Shown: positions 30,724 to 40,294, counted from the stretch's first letter. The stretch: DNA of 64,000 nt from Pseudomonas iranensis (GCF_014268585.2 NZ_CP077092.1:4154001-4218000); one strand, 5' to 3'. Notes: a model not told the origin generated them from the letters alone. Translations and numbers: made by a program.

Positions 30724-32589
30724 ATGAGTTTTTTGCGCAACATGGCTGGCCTGCTGCTCGGCAGTGCGCTGCTGTGCACTGGCACTTCGGCGCTGGCCGG
30801 CGGCAGTCACGCGCTGACGGTGTACGGCGAGGCGCCGAAATATCCGGCCGGCTTCAAGCATTTCGATTTTGTTAACCCCGACGCCCCCAAGGGCGGTTCG
30901 CTCAGCCGTGCGTCGATGGAGATCGGTCAATATAACTACATCACGCCGTATGCCGATCAGGGCATTTCCGTGGTGCAGGTCAATGACTGGGTATACGCGC
31001 CGCTGGCGTTCCGTTCGCTGGATGAGCCCTACACGGTTTACGCTCTAGTTGCGCAGCAGATCGAGCGCGATCCCGAAGGTTTGTGGGTGCGCTTCACCCT
31101 CAACCCCAAGGCACGTTTCGCCGACGGCACGCCGATCACCGCCGAAGACGTGCGCTACACCTTCAACCTGCTGATGACCAAGGGCAGCCTGAGTTATCGC
31201 CAGCAATATGCCGACGTGCAAGACGTGCTGGTCGAAGGTCCACGCCAGGTCCGTTTCACCTTCAAGAACAACCTCAATCGCACCCTCGCGCTGGATCTGG
31301 CGACGCTGCGCGTGCTGCCCGAGCACTGGTGGAAAACCCGCGACTTCGCCAACGGCGGCGGCTTCGAGCCACCGCTGGGCAGCGGGCCATACCGGGTGAG
31401 CAAGGTCGACGCCGGGCGCAGCATCAGTTTCCAGCGTGACCCGGACTGGTGGGGCAAGGACCTGCCGGTCAGTCGCGGCATGTACAACTTCGACAGCCTG
31501 ACGGTGAATTTCTACGGCGACACCGACGTCGCTCGCCAACTGCTGCAGGCCGGTGCGTTCGACTACAACCGCGAGTTTTCTTCCTCGGGTTACGTGGTTG
31601 GCTACGACAGCCCGGCCCTGCGCGACGGGCGCTTGCAAAAAGCCATTCTGGCGCCGCACAAACCCACCGCCGCCCAAGGCTTTGTGTTCAACCTGCAAAA
31701 CCCGATCTTCCAGGATCGCCGCGTGCGCGAGGCGATCAGCCTGCTCTGGGATTTCGAGTGGACCAACAAACAGATGATGCGCGGCTTCTACGTGCGTCAG
31801 AACAGCTTCTGGCCCAAGAGTGAAATGGCCGCCAGCGCCCTGCCCGATGCCGAGGAATTGAAGATCCTCGAACCGTTGCGCGGCAAGGTTCCTGACGAGG
31901 TGTTCACCACGGTCTATGAAGCGCCGAAAACCGATGGCAGCGGCTACATCCGCGACAAGCAATTGCAAGCGCTGAAACTGCTCGGCGAAGCCGGTTGGAC
32001 GGCGAAAAACAATCGTCTGGTCAACGCCGCCGGCGAGCCGCTGGAATTCACCTTTCTCGATGGCCAGGGCGGCTTCGATCGCATGCTGCTGCCGTTCAAA
32101 CGCACCCTCGCGCAGATCGGCATCACGCTCAATCTGCGCCGCATCGATTCAGCGCAATACATCAACCGTCTCAACGCCCGCGATTACGACATGATCGTCT
32201 GCGCTTTCCCGCGCAGTGGCGATCCGATCGTCTCCCCGGGCCGCGAATTGTATAGCCTGTACGGCTCGCAAAGTGCCACGCAAGTCGGCAGCTCGAACGC
32301 GATGGTGCTGGCCGATCCAGCGGTCGATCAACTGCTCGACGGGCTGGTCCAGGCCAACAACCGCGAAGCCATGGTGCATTACGCCCGCGCCCTCGACCGG
32401 GTGCTGCAATGGGGTTACTACATGATTCCCAACTACTACTCCAAAGGCACGCCGACGGTGTATCAGAACCGCTTCGGCATGCCAGCCGTGCAACCTTCGT
32501 ATGACGAAGGCCTCAACACCTGGTGGGAAGTCTCAGCCAAGCCGCTGACGACGCAGCAGATGAGCGCTCAGCTTGCGGGAGGCCAGTGA
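30724..32589 (+). CDS. yejA: peptide ABC transporter substrate-binding protein YejA-like
   Basis: A 621-residue periplasmic solute-binding protein of the SBP_bac_5 (DppA/OppA) family. It has a signal peptide ([19 protein letters not shown]) and no lipobox. Family features are [22 protein letters not shown] start, the [18 protein letters not shown] segment and [13 protein letters not shown]. Length and the following two permeases plus one fused ATPase match YejA. E. coli YejABEF imports peptides and microcin C. The gene follows the TonB receptor and begins a tight four-gene operon. Confidence 0.92.
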   Translation: MSFLRNMAGLLLGSALLCTGTSALAGGSHALTVYGEAPKYPAGFKHFDFVNPDAPKGGSLSRASMEIGQYNYITPYADQGISVVQVNDWVYAPLAFRSLDEPYTVYALVAQQIERDPEGLWVRFTLNPKARFADGTPITAEDVRYTFNLLMTKGSLSYRQQYADVQDVLVEGPRQVRFTFKNNLNRTLALDLATLRVLPEHWWKTRDFANGGGFEPPLGSGPYRVSKVDAGRSISFQRDPDWWGKDLPVSRGMYNFDSLTVNFYGDTDVARQLLQAGAFDYNREFSSSGYVVGYDSPALRDGRLQKAILAPHKPTAAQGFVFNLQNPIFQDRRVREAISLLWDFEWTNKQMMRGFYVRQNSFWPKSEMAASALPDAEELKILEPLRGKVPDEVFTTVYEAPKTDGSGYIRDKQLQALKLLGEAGWTAKNNRLVNAAGEPLEFTFLDGQGGFDRMLLPFKRTLAQIGITLNLRRIDSAQYINRLNARDYDMIVCAFPRSGDPIVSPGRELYSLYGSQSATQVGSSNAMVLADPAVDQLLDGLVQANNREAMVHYARALDRVLQWGYYMIPNYYSKGTPTVYQNRFGMPAVQPSYDEGLNTWWEVSAKPLTTQQMSAQLAGGQ

Positions 32590-32590
32590 C

Positions 32591-33655
32591 ATGCTGCGTT
32601 ATCTGAGTCGCCGTTTGCTGCTGATCATCCCCACGCTGTTGTGCATTCTGGTGGTGAATTTTCTTATCGTGCAGGCCGCGCCCGGCGGCCCGGTGGAACA
32701 AGCCATCGCCCGCCTGCAAGGCTTTGGCGGGCACAGCATGGGCGGTGGCGGCGAAGTCGCGGCGGTCGGCGGTGCCGGGCGCAGCAGCCGTGGGCTGGAC
32801 CCGGCGCTGATCGAGGAAATCAAACACCATTACGGCTTCGACAAACCGCTGCACGAACGCCTGTGGCTGCTGCTGAAAAACTACGCACAACTGGATCTGG
32901 GCAACAGTTTCTTTCGCGGCGCCAAGGTCACCGACCTGATTGTGCAGAAGCTGCCAGTGTCGCTGTCGCTGGGCTTGTGGGCGACGCTGATCACCTACCT
33001 GATTTCAATCCCGCTGGGCATTCGCAAGGCAATCAGGAACGGCAGTGCCTTCGATGTCTGGAGCAGCACAGCGATCATCGTCGGTTATGCGATGCCGGCG
33101 TTTCTCTTCGCCATTCTGTTGATCGTGGTGTTCGCCGGGGGCAGCTACGTCAACTGGTTTCCGGTGCAGGGACTGGTGTCGGACAACTTCGACAGCCTCA
33201 GCACATTGGGCAAGGTCGGCGACTACCTCTGGCACCTCGTACTGCCAGTCACGGCGCTAGTGATCGGCGGCTTTGCCACGCTGACGATCCTGACCAAGAA
33301 CAGCTTTCTCAACGAGATCAGCCGGCAGTACGTGATCACCGCACGAGCCAAGGGCCTGACCGAGCGGCGCGTGCTGTACGGCCACGTGTTTCGCAACGCC
33401 ATGCTGCTGGTGGTCGCGGGTGTGCCGTCGGCGCTGATCGAAGTGTTTTTCGCCGGCTCCCTGCTGATCGAAACCATCTTCAATCTCGACGGCCTCGGGC
33501 GCATGAGCTACGAAGCGGCGGTGTCGCGCGACTATCCGGTGGTGTTCGGCGCGCTGTTTCTGTTCACCCTGTTCGGCCTGCTGATCAAGCTGATCGGCGA
33601 CCTCTGCTACACCCTGCTCGACCCGCGCATCGATTTCTCGGCGAGGACTGCCTGA
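32591..33655 (+). CDS. yejB: peptide ABC transporter permease YejB-like
   Basis: A 354-residue inner-membrane permease of the DppB/OppB type with about six helices. It begins [20 protein letters not shown], one base after the yejA stop region. The conserved cytoplasmic EAA loop is visible as [21 protein letters not shown] Gly-rich insert at about 45-65 ([19 protein letters not shown]) follows the YejB pattern of a longer first periplasmic part. It pairs with YejE to form the membrane channel. Its TGA shares a base with the yejE ATG. Confidence 0.93.
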   Translation: MLRYLSRRLLLIIPTLLCILVVNFLIVQAAPGGPVEQAIARLQGFGGHSMGGGGEVAAVGGAGRSSRGLDPALIEEIKHHYGFDKPLHERLWLLLKNYAQLDLGNSFFRGAKVTDLIVQKLPVSLSLGLWATLITYLISIPLGIRKAIRNGSAFDVWSSTAIIVGYAMPAFLFAILLIVVFAGGSYVNWFPVQGLVSDNFDSLSTLGKVGDYLWHLVLPVTALVIGGFATLTILTKNSFLNEISRQYVITARAKGLTERRVLYGHVFRNAMLLVVAGVPSALIEVFFAGSLLIETIFNLDGLGRMSYEAAVSRDYPVVFGALFLFTLFGLLIKLIGDLCYTLLDPRIDFSARTA

Positions 33656-34677
33656 TGTTCACACTGTCGCCTCTAAGCCAGCGCCGCGTCGCGCAATTCA
33701 AGGCCAACCGCCGTGGGCGCTGGTCACTGTGGCTGTTCATCGGCCTGTGCCTGATCTGCCTCGGTGGCGAGTTGATCGCCAATGACAAGCCGCTGGTGAT
33801 CCGCTACCACGACGCCTTTTACTTTCCGATCCTCAGCGATTACCTGGAAACCGATTTCGGCGGCGAGCTGCCGTTTCAACCGGATTACGCCAGCAGTTAC
33901 GTACACAAACTGATCGAGGATCAGGGCGGCTGGATGCTGTTTCCGCCGATCCCGTTCAGCTACGACACGGTCAACTACGACCTCACCGAACCGGCGCCCA
34001 GCCCGCCGTCATCGAGCAATTGGCTGGGCACCGATGATCAGGCCCGCGATGTTCTGGCGCGGGTTATTTTCGGCACGCGGATCTCGATTCTGTTCGCGCT
34101 GATCCTCACCGCCATCAGCGCGTTGATCGGCATTCTCGCCGGGGCCTTGCAGGGCTACTACGGCGGCTGGGTCGACTTGCTCGGGCAGCGCGTACTGGAA
34201 ATCTGGTCGGGGCTGCCGGTGCTGTATCTGCTGATCATTCTGTCCGGCTTCGTCTCGCCGAGTTTCTGGTGGCTGCTGGGGATCATGGCGCTGTTTTCCT
34301 GGCTGGCGCTGGTCGACGTGGTGCGCGCCGAGTTCCTCCGTGGACGCAATCTCGAATACGTGAAAGCCGCGCGCGCGCTGGGCCTGACCGACAGCGAACT
34401 GATGCGCCGGCACATTCTGCCCAACGCCATGACCTCCACCCTCACCTACCTGCCGTTCATTCTCACCGGCGCCATCGCCACCCTGACCGCGCTGGATTTT
34501 CTCGGCTTCGGAATGCCCGCCGGCACCGCGTCGCTGGGCGAGTTGATCGGCCAGGCCAAACGCAATCTGCAGGCACCGTGGCTGGGGCTGACGGCGTTTT
34601 TTGCCCTGGCGCTGATCCTGTCTTTGTTGGTTTTCATCGGTGAAGCGTGCCGAGATGCCTTTGATCCGAGGAGCTGA
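33655..34677 (+). CDS. yejE: peptide ABC transporter permease YejE-like
   Basis: A 340-residue DppC/OppC-type permease with a long first periplasmic segment between helix 1 (LWLFIGLCLICLGGELIA) and the main membrane domain, as in YejE. The EAA loop reads YVKAARALGLTDSELMRRHI. I start at the ATG at 33655, overlapping the yejB stop by one base (TGATG). The same frame is open far back into yejB, but that upstream part is a shadow. It works with YejB and the ATPase YejF to move peptides into the cytoplasm. Confidence 0.93.
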   Translation: MFTLSPLSQRRVAQFKANRRGRWSLWLFIGLCLICLGGELIANDKPLVIRYHDAFYFPILSDYLETDFGGELPFQPDYASSYVHKLIEDQGGWMLFPPIPFSYDTVNYDLTEPAPSPPSSSNWLGTDDQARDVLARVIFGTRISILFALILTAISALIGILAGALQGYYGGWVDLLGQRVLEIWSGLPVLYLLIILSGFVSPSFWWLLGIMALFSWLALVDVVRAEFLRGRNLEYVKAARALGLTDSELMRRHILPNAMTSTLTYLPFILTGAIATLTALDFLGFGMPAGTASLGELIGQAKRNLQAPWLGLTAFFALALILSLLVFIGEACRDAFDPRS

Positions 34678-34678
34678 C

Positions 34679-36364
34679 ATGCAAGACAACCTGATTGAAA
34701 TTCGCGACCTGCGCGTCGCCTTCGCAGGGCAGGAAGTGGTGCACGGTGTGAACCTGGATATTCGCCGTGGCGAGTGTCTGGCGCTGGTCGGCGAGTCCGG
34801 CTCGGGCAAGTCGGTGACGGCGCATTCGATTCTGCGTTTGTTGTCGGGCAAGAACGTCAGCAGCAGCGGCGCGATTCGCTACAACGGCGTGGATTTGCTG
34901 CACGCCAGCGAACAGCAGATGCGTGGTCTGCGCGGCAATCGCATTGCGATGATTTTCCAGGAGCCGATGACCTCGCTGAACCCGCTGCACACGGTGGAAA
35001 AACAGATCAGCGAAGTGCTGGAAATCCACAAGGGCCTCAAGGGCCGCGCCGCCCGCACGCGGACCCTGGAGCTGCTCGAGCTGGTGGGTATTCGCCAGCC
35101 GTCGCAGCGTTTGAAAGCCTATCCGCATCAGCTTTCCGGAGGTCAGCGGCAACGGGTGATGATTGCCATGGCGCTGGCCAACGAGCCGGAATTGTTGATT
35201 GCCGACGAACCGACCACAGCGCTGGACGTGACCGTACAGCAGAAGATTCTTGAACTGCTGATCGAACTGCAGCAGCGCCTCGGCATGTCGCTGTTGCTGA
35301 TCAGCCACGACCTCAATCTGGTGCGCCGGATCGCTCAGCGCGTGTGCGTAATGCGTCAAGGCGAGATCGTTGAACAGGCTGATTGCGAGACGCTGTTCCA
35401 AGCGCCGCAACATCCTTACAGCCGCTTGTTGATCGAGGCTGAACCGAGCGGCGCGCCAGTGCCCAGTGAGTACGAGCACAACCTGCTGGAAGTGGATGAT
35501 TTGAAGGTGTGGTTTCCCCTGCCGAAAAAACTCTTCAGCCGTCAGCAGGATTACATCAAAGCGGTGGACGGGGTCAGTTTTACCCTGCAACGCGGCAAGA
35601 CGTTGGGCATCGTCGGCGAGTCGGGTTCGGGCAAGTCGACGCTGGGTCAGGCGATCCTGCGACTGGTCGAATCAGAGGGCAATATCCGTTTCGGCAACAA
35701 GCAGTTGAGCCTGCTCAATCAGCGCCTGATGCGCCCGTTGCGCCGGCAGATCCAGGTGGTGTTTCAGGACCCGTTCGGCAGCCTCAGCCCGCGCATGTCG
35801 GTGCAGCAGATCATCGCCGAAGGCTTGCTGACCCACGGCATCGGCAGCGAGGCCGAGCGCGAGGCAGCGGTGATTCGCGTGCTCGAGGAGGTCGGCCTCG
35901 ATCCGCAGAGCCGCCATCGTTACCCCCACGAGTTTTCCGGCGGCCAGCGCCAGCGCATCTCCATCGCCCGCGCACTGGTGCTGGAACCGGCGCTGATCCT
36001 GCTCGACGAACCGACGTCGGCGCTGGATCGCACGGTGCAGAAGCAAGTGGTGGAATTGTTGCGCCAGTTGCAGATCAGGCATGGGCTGACTTATCTGTTC
36101 ATCAGCCATGATCTGGCGGTGGTGCATGCGCTGGCGCATGACTTGATGGTGATCAAGGACGGCAAGGTGGTTGAACAAGGCTCGTCGCGGGAGATTTTCG
36201 CTGCGCCGAAACATCCGTACACGCAGGAACTCCTGAAAGTCTCCGGCCTGAAGCCCGATGAAGGACCCTGTGGGAGCTGGCTTGCCAGCGATGGCGGTGT
36301 ATCAGAAAAATCGATGTCTGCTGACACGACGCCATCGCTGGCAAGCCAGCTCCCACAGGTATAG
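34679..36364 (+). CDS. yejF: peptide ABC transporter dual ATPase YejF-like, with REP-encoded C-terminus
   Basis: A 561-residue protein with two ABC domains. Domain 1 has Walker A GESGSGKS near 40, signature LSGGQRQR near 155 and Walker [10 protein letters not shown]; domain 2 repeats these with GESGSGKST near 320 and FSGGQRQR near 420. Start at ATG 34679 follows a GAGGAG site. The usual YejF length is near 530; here the reading frame runs on for about 33 codons through a REPIN (36267-36360) and stops at a TAG just past it. The tail ([12 protein letters not shown] and onward) is thus repeat-encoded and not part of the family. Confidence 0.93.
   Translation: MQDNLIEIRDLRVAFAGQEVVHGVNLDIRRGECLALVGESGSGKSVTAHSILRLLSGKNVSSSGAIRYNGVDLLHASEQQMRGLRGNRIAMIFQEPMTSLNPLHTVEKQISEVLEIHKGLKGRAARTRTLELLELVGIRQPSQRLKAYPHQLSGGQRQRVMIAMALANEPELLIADEPTTALDVTVQQKILELLIELQQRLGMSLLLISHDLNLVRRIAQRVCVMRQGEIVEQADCETLFQAPQHPYSRLLIEAEPSGAPVPSEYEHNLLEVDDLKVWFPLPKKLFSRQQDYIKAVDGVSFTLQRGKTLGIVGESGSGKSTLGQAILRLVESEGNIRFGNKQLSLLNQRLMRPLRRQIQVVFQDPFGSLSPRMSVQQIIAEGLLTHGIGSEAEREAAVIRVLEEVGLDPQSRHRYPHEFSGGQRQRISIARALVLEPALILLDEPTSALDRTVQKQVVELLRQLQIRHGLTYLFISHDLAVVHALAHDLMVIKDGKVVEQGSSREIFAAPKHPYTQELLKVSGLKPDEGPCGSWLASDGGVSEKSMSADTTPSLASQLPQV
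36267..36360. repeat. REPIN overlapping the end of yejF
   Basis: CCTGTGGGAGCTGGCTTGCC at the left and GGCAAGCCAGCTCCCACAGG at the right are perfect inverted copies of a REP variant. The element covers the last codons of yejF, and the gene's stop lies 2 bases beyond it. The same variant occurs at 43865-43959. Confidence 0.92.
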
Positions 36365-36479
36365 AGGTGATCCAAAAATATTTTTCCGGCACTGCATCCA
36401 ATCGCCTCCGCCACGGGTAGTCCCTGTAACAGCCCACTCTGGTGCTGTCAGCGCCCTACCCTTTTCGGAGAATCATCGG

Positions 36480-37001
36480 ATGAACATCACCCAGCTGATT
36501 GGCTTCACCGGTTTGCTCGCCTTCACCGCGACCACCTTCGCCCAGAGCAGTTATCCCGACGCGATCAAGGTGCCGGACGGGCACAAGATTGCCCTGGAAA
36601 CCACCGGGGTTGGCGAGATCACCTACGAATGCCGCGACAAGCCCAATATGGCCGGACAGACCGAGTGGACCTTTGTCGGTCCGAAAGCGGTGCTCAATGA
36701 TCGCAGCGGCAAACAGGTCGGCACCTATTTCGGCCCGCCAGCGACCTGGCAAGCCAAGGACGGTTCGAAAGTCACCGGCACGCAATTGGCCGTGGCACCG
36801 TCGAGCCCGGGCAACCTGCCCTATCAACTGGTCAAGGCCAATCCGGCCGAGGGCAAAGGCGCGATGACCGGGGTCAGCTACATCCAGCGCGTCGCGCTCA
36901 AGGGCGGCGTCGCGCCGGGCAGTGAGTGCACCATGGCGAACAAGGGCAAGCAGGAAGTGGTGAAGTACCAGGCGGATTATATTTTCTGGGCGGCGAACTG
37001 A
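36480..37001 (+). CDS. DUF3455 secreted protein
   Basis: A 173-residue protein with a signal peptide (LIGFTGLLAFTATTFA, cleavage before QSSYP). The mature part matches the DUF3455 pattern: AIKVPDGHKIALETTGVGEI, YECRDKPNMAGQTEWTFVGP, and a GVSYIQRVALKGGVAPGSEC end with two Cys likely in a disulfide. Function is unknown. It lies upstream of the ECF sigma factor in the same direction, separated by a REPIN, so it could belong to the same response. ATG at 36480 has GGAG 9-10 bases before it. Confidence 0.85.
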   Translation: MNITQLIGFTGLLAFTATTFAQSSYPDAIKVPDGHKIALETTGVGEITYECRDKPNMAGQTEWTFVGPKAVLNDRSGKQVGTYFGPPATWQAKDGSKVTGTQLAVAPSSPGNLPYQLVKANPAEGKGAMTGVSYIQRVALKGGVAPGSECTMANKGKQEVVKYQADYIFWAAN

Positions 37002-37022
37002 TATTCGGAAGCAGTGCACAAT

Positions 37023-37115
37023 CCTGTGGGAGCGAGCCTGCTCGCGAAGACGGAGTGTCAGTCGCCTTATTACTTTCTGACCCACCGCATTCGCGAGCAG
37101 GCTCGCTCCCACAGG
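37023..37115. repeat. REPIN: inverted REP pair
   Basis: CCTGTGGGAGCGAGCCTGCT at the left and AGCAGGCTCGCTCCCACAGG at the right, about 50 bases apart, between the DUF3455 gene and the ECF sigma gene. Confidence 0.92.
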
Positions 37116-37162
37116 GAACAATGCGTCTGGATGTTTGGGAAATGTGAGCTAGATTGCACCCC

Positions 37163-37690
37163 ATGCCTTTACCCGAATCCGTTTTCGATTACGAAGCCCG
37201 CCTCGCTGCCTGTGCCCGGGGCGAGCGTTTGGCTTTGCGCGATTTGTATGTGCAGGAAGGCCCGCGCCTGCTCGGCGTGGCCAAGCGGCTGGTGCGCGAT
37301 ACGGCGCTGGCGGAGGACATTGTGCATGAGGCGTTCATCAAGATCTGGCACGGCGCCGCCGGCTTCGACCCGGCGCGGGGTTCGGCGCGGGGCTGGATGT
37401 TCAGCGTGACTCGGCACCTGGCGTTGAATCAGTTGCGCAAGCAAAGTCGGGAAACGCCGTTCAGCGAAGAACATGAGGCAGCGGCGCCTGATGAGGCGGT
37501 CGATGTTCACTCGGCGCGCATTCATCGCTGCCTCGAGCAGCTGGAACCGCAGCGGCGCAGCTGCATCCTCCACGCCTACATCGACGGTTACAGCCACGCG
37601 CAAATTTCCGCGCGCCTCGACACGCCGCTGGGCACGGTCAAAGCGTGGATCAAGCGCAGCCTCAATGCTTTGCGGGAGTGCATGGGATGA
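37163..37690 (+). CDS. ECF RNA polymerase sigma factor
   Basis: A 175-residue ECF sigma-70 factor. Region 2 covers about 22-90 with AKRLVRDTALAEDIVHEAFI and SARGWMFSVTRHLALNQLRK. Region 4 covers about 118-172 with LEPQRRSCILHAYIDGYSHA and TPLGTVKAWIKRSLNALREC, the helix-turn-helix for the -35 element. I start at the ATG at 37163; a TTG three codons earlier is less likely. The stop overlaps the anti-sigma start (ATGA), so both are made together. The combination resembles SigK/RskA-type pairs in Proteobacteria. Confidence 0.9.
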   Translation: MPLPESVFDYEARLAACARGERLALRDLYVQEGPRLLGVAKRLVRDTALAEDIVHEAFIKIWHGAAGFDPARGSARGWMFSVTRHLALNQLRKQSRETPFSEEHEAAAPDEAVDVHSARIHRCLEQLEPQRRSCILHAYIDGYSHAQISARLDTPLGTVKAWIKRSLNALRECMG

Positions 37691-38379
37691 CCGGCGAATC
37701 AGCGCAGGAACGGGATGAACTGGCCGGCGAATACGTGCTCGGCACCTTGTCGTTCGAACAGCGCATCGAGGTGCAACGGCGCCTGCCGAACGATCCCGAA
37801 CTGCGTGCAGCGGTGGATGCCTGGGAGCGGCGCCTGCTGGAGCTGACCGATCTGGCCGAACCTCAGCAACCCTCGGCGCAGTTATGGCCTCGTATCGAAC
37901 GCAGTCTCGAACGGCTGACGGTGAAGAAACCGCTAACCTCGTGGTGGAATCTGCTACCGCTGTGGCGCGGCTTGAGCGCGGCCGGGCTGGCGGCGACATT
38001 GATCCTCGGCACGATGCTGCTGACCCAGACTGCGCCGAAACCGAGTTATCTGGTGGTGCTGGTCGCGCCGCAGGACAAGGCGCCGGGCTGGGTGATTCAG
38101 GCGAGCAATGCGCGGGAGATCCAGTTGATCCCGCTGGGCGTGGTCGAGGTGCCGGCGGACAAGGCGCTGGAGTTCTGGACCAAGGCTGACGGCTGGTCGG
38201 GGCCGGTGTCGTTGGGCTTGGTCAAGCCGGGGCAGGCGTTGTCGGTGCCACTGGACAAACTGCCGCCGTTGCAGCCGAACCAGCTGTTTGAGCTGACGCT
38301 GGAAGGCGCCAATGGCTCGCCGATTGGCAAGCCGACCGGGCCGATTCAGGCGATCGGGCGTGCGGTGAAGGTGCTCTGA
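37687..38379 (+). CDS. anti-sigma factor (RskA-like)
   Basis: A 230-residue single-span membrane protein. The cytoplasmic sigma-binding part (1-90) contains ELAGEYVLGTLSFEQRIEVQ; no HxxxCxxC zinc motif is present, so it is not a redox ZAS type. One membrane helix lies near 95-115 (LSAAGLAATLILGTMLLT). The periplasmic part (120-230) has the RskA C-terminal pattern, for example SYLVVLVAPQDKAPGWVIQA and QPNQLFELTLEG. It overlaps the sigma gene by four bases and should hold that sigma factor inactive until a periplasmic signal arrives. Confidence 0.88.
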   Translation: MTGESAQERDELAGEYVLGTLSFEQRIEVQRRLPNDPELRAAVDAWERRLLELTDLAEPQQPSAQLWPRIERSLERLTVKKPLTSWWNLLPLWRGLSAAGLAATLILGTMLLTQTAPKPSYLVVLVAPQDKAPGWVIQASNAREIQLIPLGVVEVPADKALEFWTKADGWSGPVSLGLVKPGQALSVPLDKLPPLQPNQLFELTLEGANGSPIGKPTGPIQAIGRAVKVL

Positions 38380-38511
38380 GGCTCTGCTACGCGGTTGTCC
38401 GCAACCATCATCGACGTCGATGTTCACCATCACGGTAATGAAGTTCTCATAAAAAATTCCGGGCGTAACATCAGCTCCATACCAACCAACAACACCCCGG
38501 AGCACACCATC

Positions 38512-38991
38512 ATGAAACGCCAGACTCTTCTCAGCATCGCTTTCTCGGTTTTCGCAGTTAACGCTTTCGCCGCCACCCCGGCGCACACCATGATCGCCGA
38601 AGGCGGTTCGGACAAGCTGATCGAAAGCCGTCTGGCTGAAGGTGGTTCAGATCGTCTGATCGAGCGCCGTGTTGCCGAGGGCGGCTCGGATCGTCTGATC
38701 GAACGCCGCGTTGCCGAAGGTGGCTCGGATCGTCTGATCGAACGCGGTGTAGCCGAAGGTGGTTCTGATCGTCTGATCGAACGCCGCGTTGCCGAAGGTG
38801 GCTCGGATCGTCTGATCGAACGTCGCGTTGCCGAAGGTGGCTCGGATCGTCTGATCGAACGCCGCGTTGCCGAAGGTGGTTCGGATCGTCTGATCGAGCG
38901 CCGTGTTGCCGAGGGCGGCTCGGATCGTCTGATCGAACGCCGTGTTGCCGAAGGTGGTTCGGATCGTCTGATCGAACGCCGTGTTGCCTGA
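38512..38991 (+). CDS. secreted protein with ten 13-residue AEGGSDRLIERRV repeats
   Basis: A 159-residue protein: signal peptide MKRQTLLSIAFSVFAVNAFA, a short linker, then exactly ten consecutive 13-residue repeats of consensus AEGGSDRLIERRV and a final Ala. The first unit differs most (KLIESRL), the fourth has RGV; the others are the same in protein. Alternating acidic and basic residues suggest a charged fibre or solenoid. Related Pseudomonas proteins carry the uninformative name 'phage infection protein', as far as I recall. It is 132 bases downstream of the ECF/anti-sigma pair and ends at a terminator. A role in the cell envelope under control of that sigma factor is plausible but unproven. 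Confidence 0.85.
   Translation: MKRQTLLSIAFSVFAVNAFAATPAHTMIAEGGSDKLIESRLAEGGSDRLIERRVAEGGSDRLIERRVAEGGSDRLIERGVAEGGSDRLIERRVAEGGSDRLIERRVAEGGSDRLIERRVAEGGSDRLIERRVAEGGSDRLIERRVAEGGSDRLIERRVA
38596..38985 (+). repeat. tandem repeat, ten 39-base units, in frame
   Basis: Ten units of 39 bases such as those beginning GCCGAAGGTGGCTCGGATCG. Units differ by only a few, mostly silent, bases, which points to recent expansion or gene conversion. Unit length is a multiple of three, so copy number can change without breaking the frame. Confidence 0.95.
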
Positions 38992-39021
38992 TGCATGACT
39001 GCAAGCGCAACACCGCAGAGA

Positions 39022-39048
39022 AACCCGGCTCCCGCAGCCGGGTTTTTT
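39022..39048 (+). terminator. rho-independent terminator after the repeat protein
   Basis: AACCCGGCT and AGCCGGGTT form a stem with a 5-base loop followed by TTTTTT, 30 bases past the stop codon. Confidence 0.93.
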
Positions 39049-39061
39049 ATGTCTGTCTGAT

Positions 39062-40153
39062 TTATCCGGCCTTGGCCATGCAGCGCTTGTAACGCTCGTC
39101 CACGCGCTTGGCGAACCAGGCAGTGGTGAGTTTGCGGGTGATCTTCGGACTCTGCAGCACAATCCCCGGCAATACCGCGCGCGGTAACGCCTTGCCTTCG
39201 GCCCGCTCCGCCAGTTCGAACACGCGCTGATAGAGCTTGGTCTCTTCGAATTCCAGGGTTTTGCCTTTCTCCAATTGATCGCGAATCGTCGGGTTGCGCA
39301 TGCCCAGCGACTTGCCGAGGGTGCGCACCGCCAGTTCGGTACTGCCGGGCATGATCGAGTCGTAGCGAATCAGGTCGCCGTCCAGGGTCAGCGGGATGCC
39401 GGAAGCGCGGCTGACCGCATTCTGAAATGCGGCATTGCGGCTGGCGTACCAGCCGGCGTTGAAATCGGCGAAGCGATACAGCGGCTCGCGGTAATTTACC
39501 GGGTAGCCGAGTAAGTGGGCGATGCCGAAATACATGCCGCCGCGCCGGCTGAACACTTCACGACGAATCGTGCCGTCCACCGGGTACGGATAATCCTTGG
39601 CGTGCTCCTCGGCGAATTCGATGCTGACCTGCATCGGCCCGCCGGTGTGCACCGGGTTAAAGCCGCCGAACAACGTGCGGCCCATCGGCACCATGCCGAT
39701 GAAGTCGTCGAAAATCGCGCTCAGCTCTTTTTCACTGCGCGCCGCATTCAGACGTTCGCTGTAGCTCTTGCCGTTGGGCGAGCGCACTTGCAGAGCGCCG
39801 CTGACAAGCAGGCTGGGGATGTGCACCTTGGCGGCGCGGCGGTCGATTTCGTCGCGGGCGATCTTGCCCAGGCCGGGCACCGTCGGGTCAGCCTGGAAAG
39901 TGGACTCCTGCTCGGCCACAGCCAGTACCGAACACAGATTCTGCGTGGTGGTACTGATGCCTTGTGCGGCAAACGCAGCGTAGATGTCCGTGGCCCAGCC
40001 CTGACGGTCGGCAGTTTTCGCCGGCAACAGCCGAACAATTTCAGCCTTCACTTCGGCCGGCGGACGCGGCGCCGGTTCGTTGCTGCGCTGGCTGGCGCAA
40101 CCGGCGAGCAGTAGCACGGCGCCGAGGGCGATGATCAATCTTGAGGTGTACAT
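39062..40153 (-). CDS. DUF1615 family lipoprotein
   Basis: A 363-residue predicted lipoprotein with lipobox LLLAGCASQ near residue 20. The remainder follows the DUF1615 pattern, with AVAEQESTFQADPTVPGLGK suggesting a lysozyme/lytic-transglycosylase-like helical region (the Glu after AEQ), and FGGFNPVHTGGPMQVSIEFA later, similar to transglycosylase substrate loops. A role in peptidoglycan remodelling at the outer membrane is therefore reasonable but inferred. I start at the ATG at 40153 (GGAAAA upstream), four codons inside an alternative TTG. Confidence 0.83.
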   Translation of the reverse strand: MYTSRLIIALGAVLLLAGCASQRSNEPAPRPPAEVKAEIVRLLPAKTADRQGWATDIYAAFAAQGISTTTQNLCSVLAVAEQESTFQADPTVPGLGKIARDEIDRRAAKVHIPSLLVSGALQVRSPNGKSYSERLNAARSEKELSAIFDDFIGMVPMGRTLFGGFNPVHTGGPMQVSIEFAEEHAKDYPYPVDGTIRREVFSRRGGMYFGIAHLLGYPVNYREPLYRFADFNAGWYASRNAAFQNAVSRASGIPLTLDGDLIRYDSIMPGSTELAVRTLGKSLGMRNPTIRDQLEKGKTLEFEETKLYQRVFELAERAEGKALPRAVLPGIVLQSPKITRKLTTAWFAKRVDERYKRCMAKAG

Positions 40154-40199
40154 GCACTTTTCCAATCCGTGAACCCGAGGCCACGATACACAATCCCCG

Positions 40200-40294
40200 T
40201 AGGAGCTGCCGCAGGCTGCGATCTTTTGATCTTGTTTTAAAAGACAAAATCAAAAGATCGTCCGATCGCGACCCATGCCTTCGGCAGCGCTTCC
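40200..40294. repeat. degenerate palindromic repeat, TAGGAGCTGCCG family
   Basis: The left arm TAGGAGCTGCCGCAGGCTGC is intact, but the right arm is interrupted after CAAAAGATCG by about 17 foreign bases before CCTTCGGCAGC resumes. It appears to be a decayed copy of the family at 9601. Confidence 0.75.

Noticed and set aside
32641..33654. Upstream half of a 678-codon open frame that continues into yejE
   Set aside because: It lies out of frame within yejB, has Arg/Gln-rich shadow composition and no domain; only the part from 33655 is the real yejE.
38596..38985. CRISPR-like regular repeats
   Set aside because: Units are contiguous without spacers and encode a protein in frame, so this is a coding tandem repeat.
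38430..39162. Long minus-strand frames over the repeat-protein gene
   Set aside because: The 39-base unit is a multiple of three, so any frame without a stop in one unit stays open through all units. These are mirror products of the tandem repeat.
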